Positions 28,872 to 37,465 of a DNA stretch of 64,000 bases are shown piece after piece. Location of the stretch: NCBI RefSeq assembly GCF_016785945.1, contig NZ_JAEMEF010000006.1:1-64000 (forward strand). Reading direction: 5' to 3'. The stretch is from Olleya sediminilitoris. GTDB taxonomy: Bacteria > Bacteroidota > Bacteroidia > Flavobacteriales > Flavobacteriaceae. A program made the position numbers and the translations under genes. The notes under the pieces were generated by a model. It saw only the letters and a program-made list of their open reading frames with translations, had not been told where the DNA came from and made no database searches. Positions within the stretch are counted from its first letter, which is position 1, and each line of letters starts with the position of its first letter.

Positions 28872-29315
28872 ATGGAACTTATATTAAAACAAGACGTTGA
28901 GAATTTAGGATTTAAAGACGATGTTGTAACGGTTAAGAACGGTTATGGTAGAAACTTTTTAATCCCTACAGGACATGCAGTTTTAGCAACTAACTCTGCT
29001 AAAAAAGCATTAGAAGAAACTTTAAAGCAACGTGCTTTTAAAGAAGCTAAAGAAGTTGAAGAAGCTAATAAAGTTGCTGAAACTATCAAAGCTTTAGAAA
29101 TTAAAATACCTGCTAAAGTTGGACAAGGAGACAAATTATTTGGATCTGTTAACAACATTGATGTAGCAGAAGCATTAGCTAAAGAAGGTCAAAGTATAGA
29201 TAAAAAATTCATTTCTGTAACTACAGTAAAACGTTTAGGTAAGTATACTGCTGCTGTACGTTTACATAGATCAGTAAATGTTGATTTAGAATTTGACGTT
29301 GTTGCACAAGCATAA
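28872..29315 (+). CDS. rplI: 50S ribosomal protein L9 (bL9)
   Basis: The 147-residue product begins MELILKQDVENLGFKDDVVTVKNGYGRN (overlapping L9 signature blocks), then has the long connecting helix (about 40-80) and the C-terminal RNA-binding domain with GKYTAAVRLHRSV. L9 sits at the base of the L1 stalk. It ends the rpsF operon and is followed by a terminator. Confidence 0.98.
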   Translation: MELILKQDVENLGFKDDVVTVKNGYGRNFLIPTGHAVLATNSAKKALEETLKQRAFKEAKEVEEANKVAETIKALEIKIPAKVGQGDKLFGSVNNIDVAEALAKEGQSIDKKFISVTTVKRLGKYTAAVRLHRSVNVDLEFDVVAQA

Positions 29316-29360
29316 TTTGTAATTTGTTAACAAAAAGTTAATAAATTACTTCTAAATATT

Positions 29361-29389
29361 AAAGCTACTCATATCGAGTAGCTTTTTTT
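29361..29389 (+). terminator. rpsF operon terminator
   Basis: AAAGCTACTC and GAGTAGCTTT form a 10-bp perfect stem with a 5-nt loop and seven T. Confidence 0.88.
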
Positions 29390-29393
29390 ATGT

Positions 29394-29401
29394 TAATTTT
29401 G
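29394..29401 (+). promoter_or_regulatory. Promoter of TonB receptor gene (-7 box)
   Basis: TAATTTTG matches TAnnTTTG and begins 5 bp after the T run of the L9 terminator; the receptor start codon is about 49 bases downstream. A -33 element is not clear. Confidence 0.45.
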
Positions 29402-29449
29402 TAAGATATTATGCACGCATAATATGTTTATAACATAACACACAACAAC

Positions 29450-32400
29450 ATGAAAAAATTACAATTAACTATTACTTTATTGTTATTCGCAGTTATGAGT
29501 TTTGCTCAAGTTACTACGTCTAATATCAAAGGTTTAGTCACAGACGACTCAAATGTCACCTTATTTGGTGCTAACATTGTCGCTGTACATGGTCCAACAG
29601 GTACTAAGTATGGTGCAATTAGTAATGTAGACGGTAGATATAACCTATTAAATCTTAGGGTTGGAGGACCTTATACGGTTACTATTTCTTACGTTGGATT
29701 TACAGATAAAACTTTTGAGAATGTTTATTTAACTTTAGGTAAAACAGCAAACCTAGATGCAACAATGAATACTAGCGAAGAGGCGTTAGATGAAGTTGTA
29801 GTTACAGGCTCATCTTCAGGTACTTTTGGTAGTGATAGGACAGGAGCCGAAACTAGTGTTGGAAGAAGAGAATTAACAAGATTACCTACAATTTCAAGAT
29901 CAGCTTCTGACTTTACAAGATTAGAGCCATCAGCTTCAGGAAACTCTTTTGGAGGAAGAAACGATCAGTTTAACAATTTTACTTTGGATGGAGCTGTATT
30001 TAATAATCCATTTGGATTAGATGCTGCAACTCCAGGTGGACAAACAGACTCTCAGCCAATTTCTTTAGATGCAATTGACCAAATTCAAGTGTCATTAGCA
30101 CCTTATGATGTTACCTTGTCTGGGTTTACAGGTGCTGCTGTAAATGCAGTTACTAAAAGTGGTACTAATGAGTTTCATGGTACAGTTTACGGTTTTACTA
30201 GAAACGAAGATATGACTGGAGGAAAGATAAAGGGAGAAGATGTTTTTCAATCTGACTTAAAACAAAACCAATATGGTGTAAGTTTAGGTGGACCAATTAT
30301 AAAAAACAAATTATTTTTCTTTGCAAACTTTGAAAAAGATGAACGTTCTGATTTAGGTACAAACGGTTTTGCTCCTAATAGAGGCACAGGTGCTATTAAT
30401 GAAACTCGTGTTTTAGAGTCTGATTTAATAACTGTTCAAAATGGGTTAGCTAGTATTGGATATGATACCGGAAGATATGAGGGCTTTAATTACGATTCTA
30501 ACTCTACTAAAGGAATATTTAAATTAGATTGGAATATTAGTGACAATCATCGTTTAGCTGTAATTTACAATTTTTTAAATGCGTCTAAAGAAAAACCTGC
30601 ACATCCATCTGCTTTAGGATTTAGGGGACCAAGTTTTGCTACCTTACAATTTGAAAACTCAGGTTATGAAATTAATAATAATATAAATTCAGTTCAATTA
30701 GAATTAAATTCAACATTATCAAGTCGTATTACTAATAAATTACAAGTTGGATATACTCATTTTGATGATTTTAGAAACCCTTTGTCATCTCCAATGCCTG
30801 CTTTTAGAATATTAGATGGAGCAGGAACCAACTATATTGTTGCAGGGCATGAACCCTTTTCAATTAATAATAAATTAGACCAAAAGGTTTTACAATTTTC
30901 TAATAATTTAAATTATGTTAAAGGAGATCACACTTTTACAGCTGGAGTATCTTATGAAAAATTTGAATTTGATAATTCATTTAACCTAGGTGCTTATGGT
31001 TATGGTTTTGGACCAGGTCAATACCCTGAGTATCCAGATGGTGGTTATGTAGGTGCTTTTTATGGTGATTTTGCTGATATTGAAGCGTTTAACACTGCTA
31101 TTTCTAGCGGTATGCTAGCAGATGCTATGGCTAATGCGCAAAATGTTTATGATACAAATACAAATAATGACAGTTGGGCTTTAGCAGAAACTAATGTTGG
31201 TCAATTTGCTTTTTATTTACAAGACGAATGGAATGTTACTGATAATTTCAAATTAACTTATGGAGTAAGATTTGATAAACCATTGTTCTTTGATTCTTCT
31301 ACAAAAGCTCAAGAGGTAATTGATAGAGCATGTTGTTATTCTCCAGATATAGAGTATATTAATCCTAATACAGGAGAAGGCGTATTTTTAGATAATACTA
31401 AAATGCCTTCTAATAAATTTTTAATTTCACCAAGAATAGGTTTTAATTATGATGTGGAAGGAGATAATAGTTTTCAAGTCCGTGGAGGAACAGGTTTATT
31501 TACAGGGCGTTTACCATTTGTTTGGTTAGGTAACCAAATTGCTAACCCAGAAGTTTTCTTTTACCAGATGGTGGATCCTGATTTTAAATTCCCACAAGTA
31601 TGGAGAACTAATATTGGTGCTGATTATAGATTTGATAATGGTATTGTTGCTACGGGAGATATTTCTTACACAAAAGATATTAATGGAGCACACGTACAAA
31701 ATTGGGGATTACGTAATCCATCTGGTACTTTAGGTGCACCAGGTGATAATAGACCTGTTTATACAGATGCAGATATAATTAATAATGCCTATGTATTTAC
31801 AAATTCTGATAAAGGACGTATTTGGAACTTTACTGCTAAAGCTCAAAAAACATTTGATAACGGATTGTATACTAGTTTGGCTTATAATTATTTGAATTCA
31901 AAAGACGTTAACTCAATTGAGGCAGAAATTACAGGAGATGCATTTGCTTTTAATCCTGTAGTTGGTAATGCAAATGATGATGTATTATCCTATTCTAAAT
32001 ATGGTGATACACACCGTTTTATTGGTGTTGCTAGTAAAAATTTTACCTATGGAGATGACAAATGGTCAACTACAATTTCTACTTTTTTCGAGTACGCTCA
32101 AGGTGGACGTTTTAATTACACTTACGGAGGAGATTTAAATGGAGATGGTTCGGCATTAAATGATTTATTATATGTTCCAACTGCTTCAGAATTACAAAAT
32201 ATGCAATTTTCAGGAGCTGGTCAAGCAGAAGCTTATGAAGCGTTTATCCAACAAGATGATTACTTAAGTGAGCGTCGTGGTGATTACGTAGAGCGTTACG
32301 GAGCATTAGCACCTTGGAGAGGTCGTTGGGATCTTAAATTATTGCAAGATTATAATTTTAATGTTGGTGGAGGTAAAACAAATACAATTCAATTAAGCTT

Positions 32401-32602
32401 AGATGTTTTAAACATTGGAAATTTAATAAATAGTGAATGGGGAGTTGTACAACAACCAACATCTGTTCAACCTGTAGGTGTAGATGTTGATGCTTCAGGA
32501 GTACCAACATATACATTTACTGGAGTTACTGAAACTTTTTCATATGATACAAGTTTATTATCAAGATGGCAAGCACAATTTGGAGTTAGATATATTTTCT
32601 AA
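29450..32602 (+). CDS. TonB-dependent receptor, large CarboxypepD_reg type
   Basis: The 1050-residue outer-membrane protein has a signal peptide (LLLFAVMSFAQ), a carboxypeptidase-regulatory-like domain (residues about 22-115, TSNIKGLVTDDSNVTLFGAN), a plug domain with EEALDEVVVTG and FTLDGAVFNNPFG (about 115-245) and a barrel of some 800 residues ending QFGVRYIF. The plug holds SGFTGAAVNAVTKSGTNEFHG, the signature of the OmpA-related TonB receptor group common in Bacteroidota. Ligand unknown. It stands alone without SusD or DUF4249 partner and is bounded by terminators. Confidence 0.93.
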   Translation: MKKLQLTITLLLFAVMSFAQVTTSNIKGLVTDDSNVTLFGANIVAVHGPTGTKYGAISNVDGRYNLLNLRVGGPYTVTISYVGFTDKTFENVYLTLGKTANLDATMNTSEEALDEVVVTGSSSGTFGSDRTGAETSVGRRELTRLPTISRSASDFTRLEPSASGNSFGGRNDQFNNFTLDGAVFNNPFGLDAATPGGQTDSQPISLDAIDQIQVSLAPYDVTLSGFTGAAVNAVTKSGTNEFHGTVYGFTRNEDMTGGKIKGEDVFQSDLKQNQYGVSLGGPIIKNKLFFFANFEKDERSDLGTNGFAPNRGTGAINETRVLESDLITVQNGLASIGYDTGRYEGFNYDSNSTKGIFKLDWNISDNHRLAVIYNFLNASKEKPAHPSALGFRGPSFATLQFENSGYEINNNINSVQLELNSTLSSRITNKLQVGYTHFDDFRNPLSSPMPAFRILDGAGTNYIVAGHEPFSINNKLDQKVLQFSNNLNYVKGDHTFTAGVSYEKFEFDNSFNLGAYGYGFGPGQYPEYPDGGYVGAFYGDFADIEAFNTAISSGMLADAMANAQNVYDTNTNNDSWALAETNVGQFAFYLQDEWNVTDNFKLTYGVRFDKPLFFDSSTKAQEVIDRACCYSPDIEYINPNTGEGVFLDNTKMPSNKFLISPRIGFNYDVEGDNSFQVRGGTGLFTGRLPFVWLGNQIANPEVFFYQMVDPDFKFPQVWRTNIGADYRFDNGIVATGDISYTKDINGAHVQNWGLRNPSGTLGAPGDNRPVYTDADIINNAYVFTNSDKGRIWNFTAKAQKTFDNGLYTSLAYNYLNSKDVNSIEAEITGDAFAFNPVVGNANDDVLSYSKYGDTHRFIGVASKNFTYGDDKWSTTISTFFEYAQGGRFNYTYGGDLNGDGSALNDLLYVPTASELQNMQFSGAGQAEAYEAFIQQDDYLSERRGDYVERYGALAPWRGRWDLKLLQDYNFNVGGGKTNTIQLSLDVLNIGNLINSEWGVVQQPTSVQPVGVDVDASGVPTYTFTGVTETFSYDTSLLSRWQAQFGVRYIF

Positions 32603-32628
32603 CATTTAAATAGACAGATTTTATAAAT

Positions 32629-32669
32629 AAAAAAGCGGATAATTCTAATTTAAGAATTATCCGCTTTTT
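32629..32669. terminator. Bidirectional terminator, TonB receptor / roadblock operon
   Basis: AAAAGCGGATAATTCT and AGAATTATCCGCTTTT form a 16-bp perfect stem around a 6-nt loop between convergent genes. Confidence 0.9.
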
Positions 32670-32688
32670 CTTTAGTAAGAATTTAAGC

Positions 32689-33063
32689 TTATAATTGGCT
32701 TACAATTTCTTTCTTATATTTTTTAAGTAATGCTCTAGTCATACCTAAGTTTGCCTTGTCAGAATCAACAGCTAAGTAAATAAAATACTCACCGTTTTCA
32801 GATACATCAATAATGTGTATTTGACTGTTAAGTGTAATTAAAATATCTTGGATGTTAGCATCAAGGTCTAAAGCTTTAATTGCATTTTTCTTAGCTTTAA
32901 CAACCTCAAGGTTAAAAGCAGATGCGATTTCAGGATCAAAAGTAGGAGAGTTAGAGTGTGATACATAACATACACCAGAGCTAACCTCTGTTACAGATAC
33001 AGCAATGTAACCTGGTACATTTGATTTAATATCCTCTGTGAATTGTTCTAGAAAGTTTGACAT
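32689..33063 (-). CDS. Roadblock/LC7-like domain protein (second of pair)
   Basis: The 124-residue protein has the small alpha-beta fold pattern of the roadblock/LC7 (MglB-like) family: helix FLEQFTEDIKSN, strand YIAVSVTEVSSGVCYVSHS, a long helix SAFNLEVVKAKKNAIKAL, then strands DILITLNSQIHIIDVS and FIYLAVDSDKANLG with a final helix. Such proteins regulate small Ras-like GTPases or serve as scaffolds. It lies 14 bp after a second protein of the same type. No GTPase gene is nearby. The assignment rests on pattern, not on an alignment. Confidence 0.65.
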   Translation of the reverse strand: MSNFLEQFTEDIKSNVPGYIAVSVTEVSSGVCYVSHSNSPTFDPEIASAFNLEVVKAKKNAIKALDLDANIQDILITLNSQIHIIDVSENGEYFIYLAVDSDKANLGMTRALLKKYKKEIVSQL

Positions 33064-33077
33064 AATTGATTTGTGGT

Positions 33078-33401
33078 TTATTTATTAATATTTAATGAAT
33101 TCATTTGTTTAAGTAGTAGTCCAAAACGCGAGATGTTATCGGACGCTAATAAAATTAAATTATCAGAGTCTAATTTATTAACAACCACAAAGTTTTCTTC
33201 AGACCTAGCTATTAACTGATTTAGATTACTACCTGTAATATCTTTAAGTAAGTCATTACACATAGCAAAACTTGTTTCAGTCATTAGTGCTAAATTATTA
33301 GAATGTTCAGTGTTAATAGAGTCTATTACATTACCGTCTTTATCAGCAAGTATAGCAGTAATAGCTCCAGTATCTTGAAGTAATTGTTGTAGGTTAATCA
33401 T
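33078..33401 (-). CDS. Roadblock/LC7-like domain protein (first of pair)
   Basis: From ATG 33401 the product has 107 residues: helix INLQQLLQDTG, strand AITAILADKDGNVIDSI, a central helix ALMTETSFAMCNDLLKDI, then NLNQLIARSEENFVVVNKL, DNLILLASDN and a final helix. This is the roadblock/LC7 order. A start 17 codons upstream is open but would lie on the promoter: TAACTTTG on the minus strand is at 33450-33457, so transcription starts downstream of that codon. It forms a two-gene operon with a related protein. Confidence 0.65.
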   Translation of the reverse strand: MINLQQLLQDTGAITAILADKDGNVIDSINTEHSNNLALMTETSFAMCNDLLKDITGSNLNQLIARSEENFVVVNKLDSDNLILLASDNISRFGLLLKQMNSLNINK

Positions 33402-33449
33402 ATTTAAATTTGGTGATAAGGTCGCAATGTAGTATTTTATTACATTTTG

Positions 33450-33457
33450 CAAAGTTA
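33450..33457 (-). promoter_or_regulatory. Promoter of roadblock operon (-7 box)
   Basis: TAACTTTG on the minus strand matches TAnnTTTG; the expected start is near 33444, giving a leader of about 43 nt to ATG 33401. It decides the start codon of the first roadblock gene. Confidence 0.5.
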
Positions 33458-33618
33458 AATTATTACTAAATACTACACATATAGATTAAGTGTTTGTTTT
33501 TAGCGATTAAAAGCGGGTTTCGAATAAGGTAAAGATGCTTTTTAATCACACATAAATAGGAGTTTAGCTAAATATTATTTAAAATTGCAAATTCAAAACT
33601 ATAACCCAAGTTTAAAAT

Positions 33619-33993
33619 ATGAGCTTAAAAGAAAAATCTAGAGAAGAATTAGTAGACATCTTAGAAAACCGAAAAAAAAGATTTGAGGCAAATAAAACAG
33701 GGCTAAAAAACTATAAGGAAGAGGTAATACAAACTATAACTGAAGAAGCTGATCCAGTAATTGAAGCGATAGAAGTTGCCGAAGTACCTGTTGCTGAAAT
33801 TTTAGAAATTGAAAACCAAGACATCGTTTTTGAAAAGGTGAAACCGGATGAAGTTGAGAGTAAAATTGAAACAGAAACAGATAAAATTGACAGCGATTCT
33901 AAAGCTTCAGGGTTTGATCCAACAGCATCAGGTGCTAATAAAACATACAACGCACGTATGAAAAGCGGTTATTTTGGAAGAAGAAGACGATAA
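33619..33993 (+). CDS. Acidic protein with basic tail, unknown
   Basis: The 124-residue product has a charged N-terminal helix (LKEKSREELVDILENRKKRFEANKTG, overlapping) and a middle rich in Glu, Val and Ile with repeated EVAEVP/EIEN-like steps. The conserved-looking C-terminus is TYNARMKSGYFGRRRR. No signal peptide. The middle should be disordered. It is divergent from the roadblock operon, which hints at a shared process, but nothing more can be seen. Followed by a good terminator. Confidence 0.6.
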   Translation: MSLKEKSREELVDILENRKKRFEANKTGLKNYKEEVIQTITEEADPVIEAIEVAEVPVAEILEIENQDIVFEKVKPDEVESKIETETDKIDSDSKASGFDPTASGANKTYNARMKSGYFGRRRR

Positions 33994-34083
33994 ACAATAC
34001 AGATAGTCATTACATAAAATAATTCTATTGATATTTAAAATCTAGAATTGCAGACTATATAAAACTACAATATATTATGTAAA

Positions 34084-34118
34084 TTTGCGCTCCTTTTAAG
34101 GAGCGCATTTTTTTTTAA
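34084..34118 (+). terminator. Terminator after acidic protein gene
   Basis: TGCGCTCCTT and AAGGAGCGCA pair directly with almost no loop spacing, then nine T. Strong, GC-rich stem. Confidence 0.85.
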
Positions 34119-34143
34119 TCATTTGTTACAAAATCTATTTTAA

Positions 34144-35088
34144 ATGAAATTATTTTATCGCTTTTGCGGAAATCAGGCCATCAAACAGTTAATTTTATTA
34201 GTGTTTTTAATAAGCGTAGTGTCTTGTAAGGATGCAAAAGAAGATGTATCTAACACTACCGAAACTAATACTGAAACCAAAGCACAAACAGAAAAGCAAT
34301 CAGTATTAATTGAAACTTTTAAATATAATCCAAAAGACGATCTAATTATAAGTGTACATCGTGGAGGTAAAGGTTTAAAGCACTATCCAGAAAACTGTCT
34401 AGAAACTTTAAAATATGTCAATGACAGCATACCTGCAATTTATGAGATTGACGTCGCACAAACCAGAGATAATGTATTAGTCTTAATGCACGATAACACT
34501 CTTGAGCGTACAACAACAGGAACAGATAGATTAAACAAATATACTTATGAAGAGCTTCAAGCCTTTAATCTAGTTGATGATTATGGAAATGAGACTACAT
34601 TTAAAATTCCAACATTAAAAGAGGTTTTACTTTGGGCCAAACAAAATAATGTAGTGTTAACTTTAGACAAAAAACGTAGTGTATCTTTTGATGCAATTGT
34701 AGCATTAGTAAAGCAGGTTGAAGCAGAAGATGTTTCAATACTTATCACCTATGATATCAAGCAAGCAACAGAAGCTTACGGATTAGCACCAAATTTAATG
34801 TTATCGGTTTCTGCTAGAAACCAAAAAGAATTAGATTGGTTATTACATTCAAAAATACCAACACAAAATATGCTGGCTTTTACAGGTACAAAATTATCAC
34901 CAAACCAGTTTTATAAAACCGTACAATCGCATGGTATAAAAACAATGTTAGGGACTTTAGGTAACCTTGATAAACAAGCCAAAGCTAAAGGAGAAGTACC
35001 TTACAAAGTTTGGAGAGATAAAGGTATAGATTTGTTTGCAACAGACAGACCATTTGACGTTGCAAAAGCATTAAATATAACAAAGTAA
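34144..35088 (+). CDS. Glycerophosphodiester phosphodiesterase lipoprotein
   Basis: The enzyme splits glycerophosphodiesters into glycerol-3-phosphate and an alcohol. The 314-residue product has a lipoprotein signal (LLVFLISVVSCKD, Cys28). The GDPD TIM barrel holds SVHRGGKGLKHYPENCLETL (about 69-88), EIDVAQTRDNVLVLMHDNTLERTTTG (two blocks, about 100-125) and the C-terminal GIDLFATDRPFDV. The two catalytic histidines (HRGG and HDN) and the metal-binding Glu/Asp pair (EIDV) are present. It is exported and acts in the periplasm. The next gene starts 4 bp later. Confidence 0.92.
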   Translation: MKLFYRFCGNQAIKQLILLVFLISVVSCKDAKEDVSNTTETNTETKAQTEKQSVLIETFKYNPKDDLIISVHRGGKGLKHYPENCLETLKYVNDSIPAIYEIDVAQTRDNVLVLMHDNTLERTTTGTDRLNKYTYEELQAFNLVDDYGNETTFKIPTLKEVLLWAKQNNVVLTLDKKRSVSFDAIVALVKQVEAEDVSILITYDIKQATEAYGLAPNLMLSVSARNQKELDWLLHSKIPTQNMLAFTGTKLSPNQFYKTVQSHGIKTMLGTLGNLDKQAKAKGEVPYKVWRDKGIDLFATDRPFDVAKALNITK

Positions 35089-35092
35089 CATA

Positions 35093-35560
35093 ATGAAGTA
35101 TTCAAGACTTACAAAAGAACAATTTGAAGAATTGCATCAAGAATTTATAAATTTTTTAGCCACACAATCTATCACAGCAGAGGAGTGGGCCACTATTAAA
35201 ACAAAACAACCAGAAGTAGCAGAGCAAGAATTAGATGTTTTTAGTGACTTGGTTTGGGAAGGTGTTTTAAAATCAGTTAAATATGTCGAGCAAATATCAG
35301 CTCAAAATATACATCTTTTTAGTTTTAAAGAAGATCATATGCACGTTATTGGTATTAAAATAGATGGACCAATAGATGTGACCACAAAAGATGGATTTAA
35401 TTGGCTTCGTGAGAATTTAATGGATGAAACCGTAACTTTTACACAAGGTAAAAAAGACTATTCTGAAGATAAAAACTTAGATAAATTTAAGTTAATCCAA
35501 TCAGGAAGCGCTATTACAAAAGGCGAACTGTATGAGTATATGAATACGTTAATTAACTAA
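35093..35560 (+). CDS. Conserved flavobacterial protein (DUF6495-like)
   Basis: The 155-residue cytoplasmic protein starts MKYSRLTKEQFEELHQEFINFL and contains VAEQELDVFSDLVWEGVL and a second half with LFSFKEDHMHVIGIKIDG. This pattern is familiar from a Flavobacteriia-specific family (DUF6495, from memory). Function is unknown. It follows the phosphodiesterase gene by 4 bp and is probably in the same transcript. Confidence 0.7.
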   Translation: MKYSRLTKEQFEELHQEFINFLATQSITAEEWATIKTKQPEVAEQELDVFSDLVWEGVLKSVKYVEQISAQNIHLFSFKEDHMHVIGIKIDGPIDVTTKDGFNWLRENLMDETVTFTQGKKDYSEDKNLDKFKLIQSGSAITKGELYEYMNTLIN

Positions 35561-35627
35561 ATCAATTTTAATAAAAGCAATACTATTGTTTTTCCTTGTA
35601 AAAGTAAACAAAGACAACAGTATTATA

Positions 35628-35635
35628 TATTTTTG
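35628..35635 (+). promoter_or_regulatory. hisS promoter (-7 box) and RBS hairpin
   Basis: TATTTTTG matches TAnnTTTG. Downstream, TTTCTGC (35687-35693) can pair with GCAGGAA (35698-35704) around a TTTT loop, which would bury the AGGAA ribosome-binding sequence just before ATG 35710. Confidence 0.45.
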
Positions 35636-35709
35636 TATTATTAGTATTTTAAATACTATTAAAGTAAAAAGTAATCATTAAAAACATTTCTGCTTTTGCA
35701 GGAAATATT

Positions 35710-37092
35710 ATGGCACAAAAACCAAGCATACCAAAAGGAACAAGAGATTTTAATCCAGAACAAGTAGCAAAGCGAAATTATATTTTTAGTACTATAAAGT
35801 CTAAATTTCAACGTTTTGGGTTTCAACCAATCGAAACACCTAGTTTTGAAAACTCTGATACTTTAATGGGTAAATATGGAGAAGAAGGTGACCGTTTGAT
35901 TTTTAAAATTTTGAATAGTGGTGATTATTTAAATCCAAAAAAAGGAGCTATTTCTCAAGAAGATTACATAAAAAGAGAGAGTAATTTGTTAACGAAGCAA
36001 ATCTCTGAAAAAGCACTACGTTACGACTTAACAGTTCCTTTTGCTAGATACGTAGTACAACACCAAAACGAAATAGATTTTCCTTTTAAACGTTACCAAA
36101 TGCAGCCCGTTTGGCGTGCAGATAGACCACAAAAAGGACGTTTTAGAGAGTTTTACCAATGTGATGCAGATGTTGTAGGTAGCGATAGTTTATGGCAAGA
36201 AGTTGAGTTTGTACAATTGTATGACGAGGTGTTTACAGCCTTAAAACTTGAAGGAACAACCATTAAAATTAACAACCGGAAAATATTATCTGGTATTGCA
36301 GAAGTTATTGGTGCTAGTGATAAATTAATAGATTTTACTGTTGCTTTAGATAAGTTAGATAAAATAGGAGAAGCTAAAGTTAAAGAAGAAATGCTTAGTA
36401 AAGGTATCCCTGAAGAAGGTATAATTAAGCTTCAACCATTATTTACATTATCAGGAGATTTTGGGTCTCAAATCGATAGCCTAAAAACGATATTGTCAAC
36501 TTCTGAAGAAGGACAAAAAGGTATTGAAGAGTTAGATTTTATTAATAATGCAATTGAAATTTTAGGTCTAAAATCGGCTAAATTACAATTAGATGTTACT
36601 TTAGCTAGAGGTTTAAATTATTATACAGGCGCTATTTTTGAGGTTTCAGCACCAAAAGGTGTTGCTATGGGATCCATTGGTGGAGGTGGTCGTTATGATG
36701 ACTTAACTGGTATTTTTGGTCTTAAAAATGTAAGTGGAGTAGGTATTAGTTTTGGATTAGATCGTATTTATTTAGTTTTAGAAGAGTTAGGTTTGTTTCC
36801 TGAAACAATCACAAAATCTACTGAAGTCTTATTTATAAATTTTGGTGAAAAAGAATCGTTATTTAGCTTAAAAGCAATAAAAGCTTTAAGAGAACAAAAT
36901 ATTAATGCCGAGTTATACCCGGATAATGCTAAAATGAAAAAGCAAATGAATTATGCTAATAAGCGTAATATTCCGTTTGTTGTATTAGTAGGTGAAGAGG
37001 AATTGAAAAATAATCAATTCACTTTAAAAAATATGATTTCTGGTAATCAAGATAAAATTGATTTACAGACTATGATTTCTAGACTAAAATAA
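35710..37092 (+). CDS. hisS: Histidyl-tRNA synthetase
   Basis: The class II synthetase charges tRNA-His. The 460-residue product has motif 1 ([12 protein letters not shown]), motif 2 ([24 protein letters not shown], overlapping blocks near 128-150), the histidine-specific [13 protein letters not shown] and motif 3 ([16 protein letters not shown]). The C-terminal anticodon-binding domain starts near 375. Length and motifs are those of a functional HisRS, not of HisZ. A possible hairpin covers its ribosome-binding site. Confidence 0.97.
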   Translation: MAQKPSIPKGTRDFNPEQVAKRNYIFSTIKSKFQRFGFQPIETPSFENSDTLMGKYGEEGDRLIFKILNSGDYLNPKKGAISQEDYIKRESNLLTKQISEKALRYDLTVPFARYVVQHQNEIDFPFKRYQMQPVWRADRPQKGRFREFYQCDADVVGSDSLWQEVEFVQLYDEVFTALKLEGTTIKINNRKILSGIAEVIGASDKLIDFTVALDKLDKIGEAKVKEEMLSKGIPEEGIIKLQPLFTLSGDFGSQIDSLKTILSTSEEGQKGIEELDFINNAIEILGLKSAKLQLDVTLARGLNYYTGAIFEVSAPKGVAMGSIGGGGRYDDLTGIFGLKNVSGVGISFGLDRIYLVLEELGLFPETITKSTEVLFINFGEKESLFSLKAIKALREQNINAELYPDNAKMKKQMNYANKRNIPFVVLVGEEELKNNQFTLKNMISGNQDKIDLQTMISRLK

Positions 37093-37105
37093 GCACATTT
37101 AATAT

Positions 37106-37465
37106 ATGACTATCCAAAAGCTACCTGGACAATACCAAATTGAAGGTAGTAATCAGGATGATAATAGTTCAGGTTACAAAGGTATTTTAGACTTACAGTT
37201 GGATGAAAATAACAGAGTTAAAGCTAAATGGCTAATTAATAATAATCAAGAGCAGTTTGGAACTGGTTTTTTTAAACACAACATCTTAGTTATTAATTTT
37301 AATTATAAAGGAGAAGATAATGTTATTTACAAAGGCGTTGTAGTTTACAAATGTGTAACCAATGATATATTAGAAGGTTTTTGGTCAGAAAAGCATGGTA
37401 ATCCATTGTATTTAGGAGAGGAACGTTGCTTTAGGATTAAAAAAACGCCAATACCAATCAATTAG
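37106..37465 (+). CDS. Small beta-rich protein, unknown
   Basis: The 119-residue product has no signal peptide and is mostly beta-strand: YQIEGSNQDDNSSGYKGILDLQLDE, VKAKWLINNNQEQFGTGFF, HNILVINFNYKGED. It could be a small lipocalin- or NTF2-like fold. It lies 13 bp after hisS, so it may be cotranscribed, and overlaps the end of the convergent nuclease gene by 8 bp. I do not recognise the family. Confidence 0.6.
   Translation: MTIQKLPGQYQIEGSNQDDNSSGYKGILDLQLDENNRVKAKWLINNNQEQFGTGFFKHNILVINFNYKGEDNVIYKGVVVYKCVTNDILEGFWSEKHGNPLYLGEERCFRIKKTPIPIN

Noticed and set aside
29450-32602. Polysaccharide utilisation locus around the large TonB receptor
   Set aside because: No SusD, glycoside hydrolase or sugar regulator is adjacent.
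33402-33452. Longer N-terminus for the first roadblock gene
   Set aside because: The TAACTTTG promoter box covers that start codon, so it would not be in the transcript.
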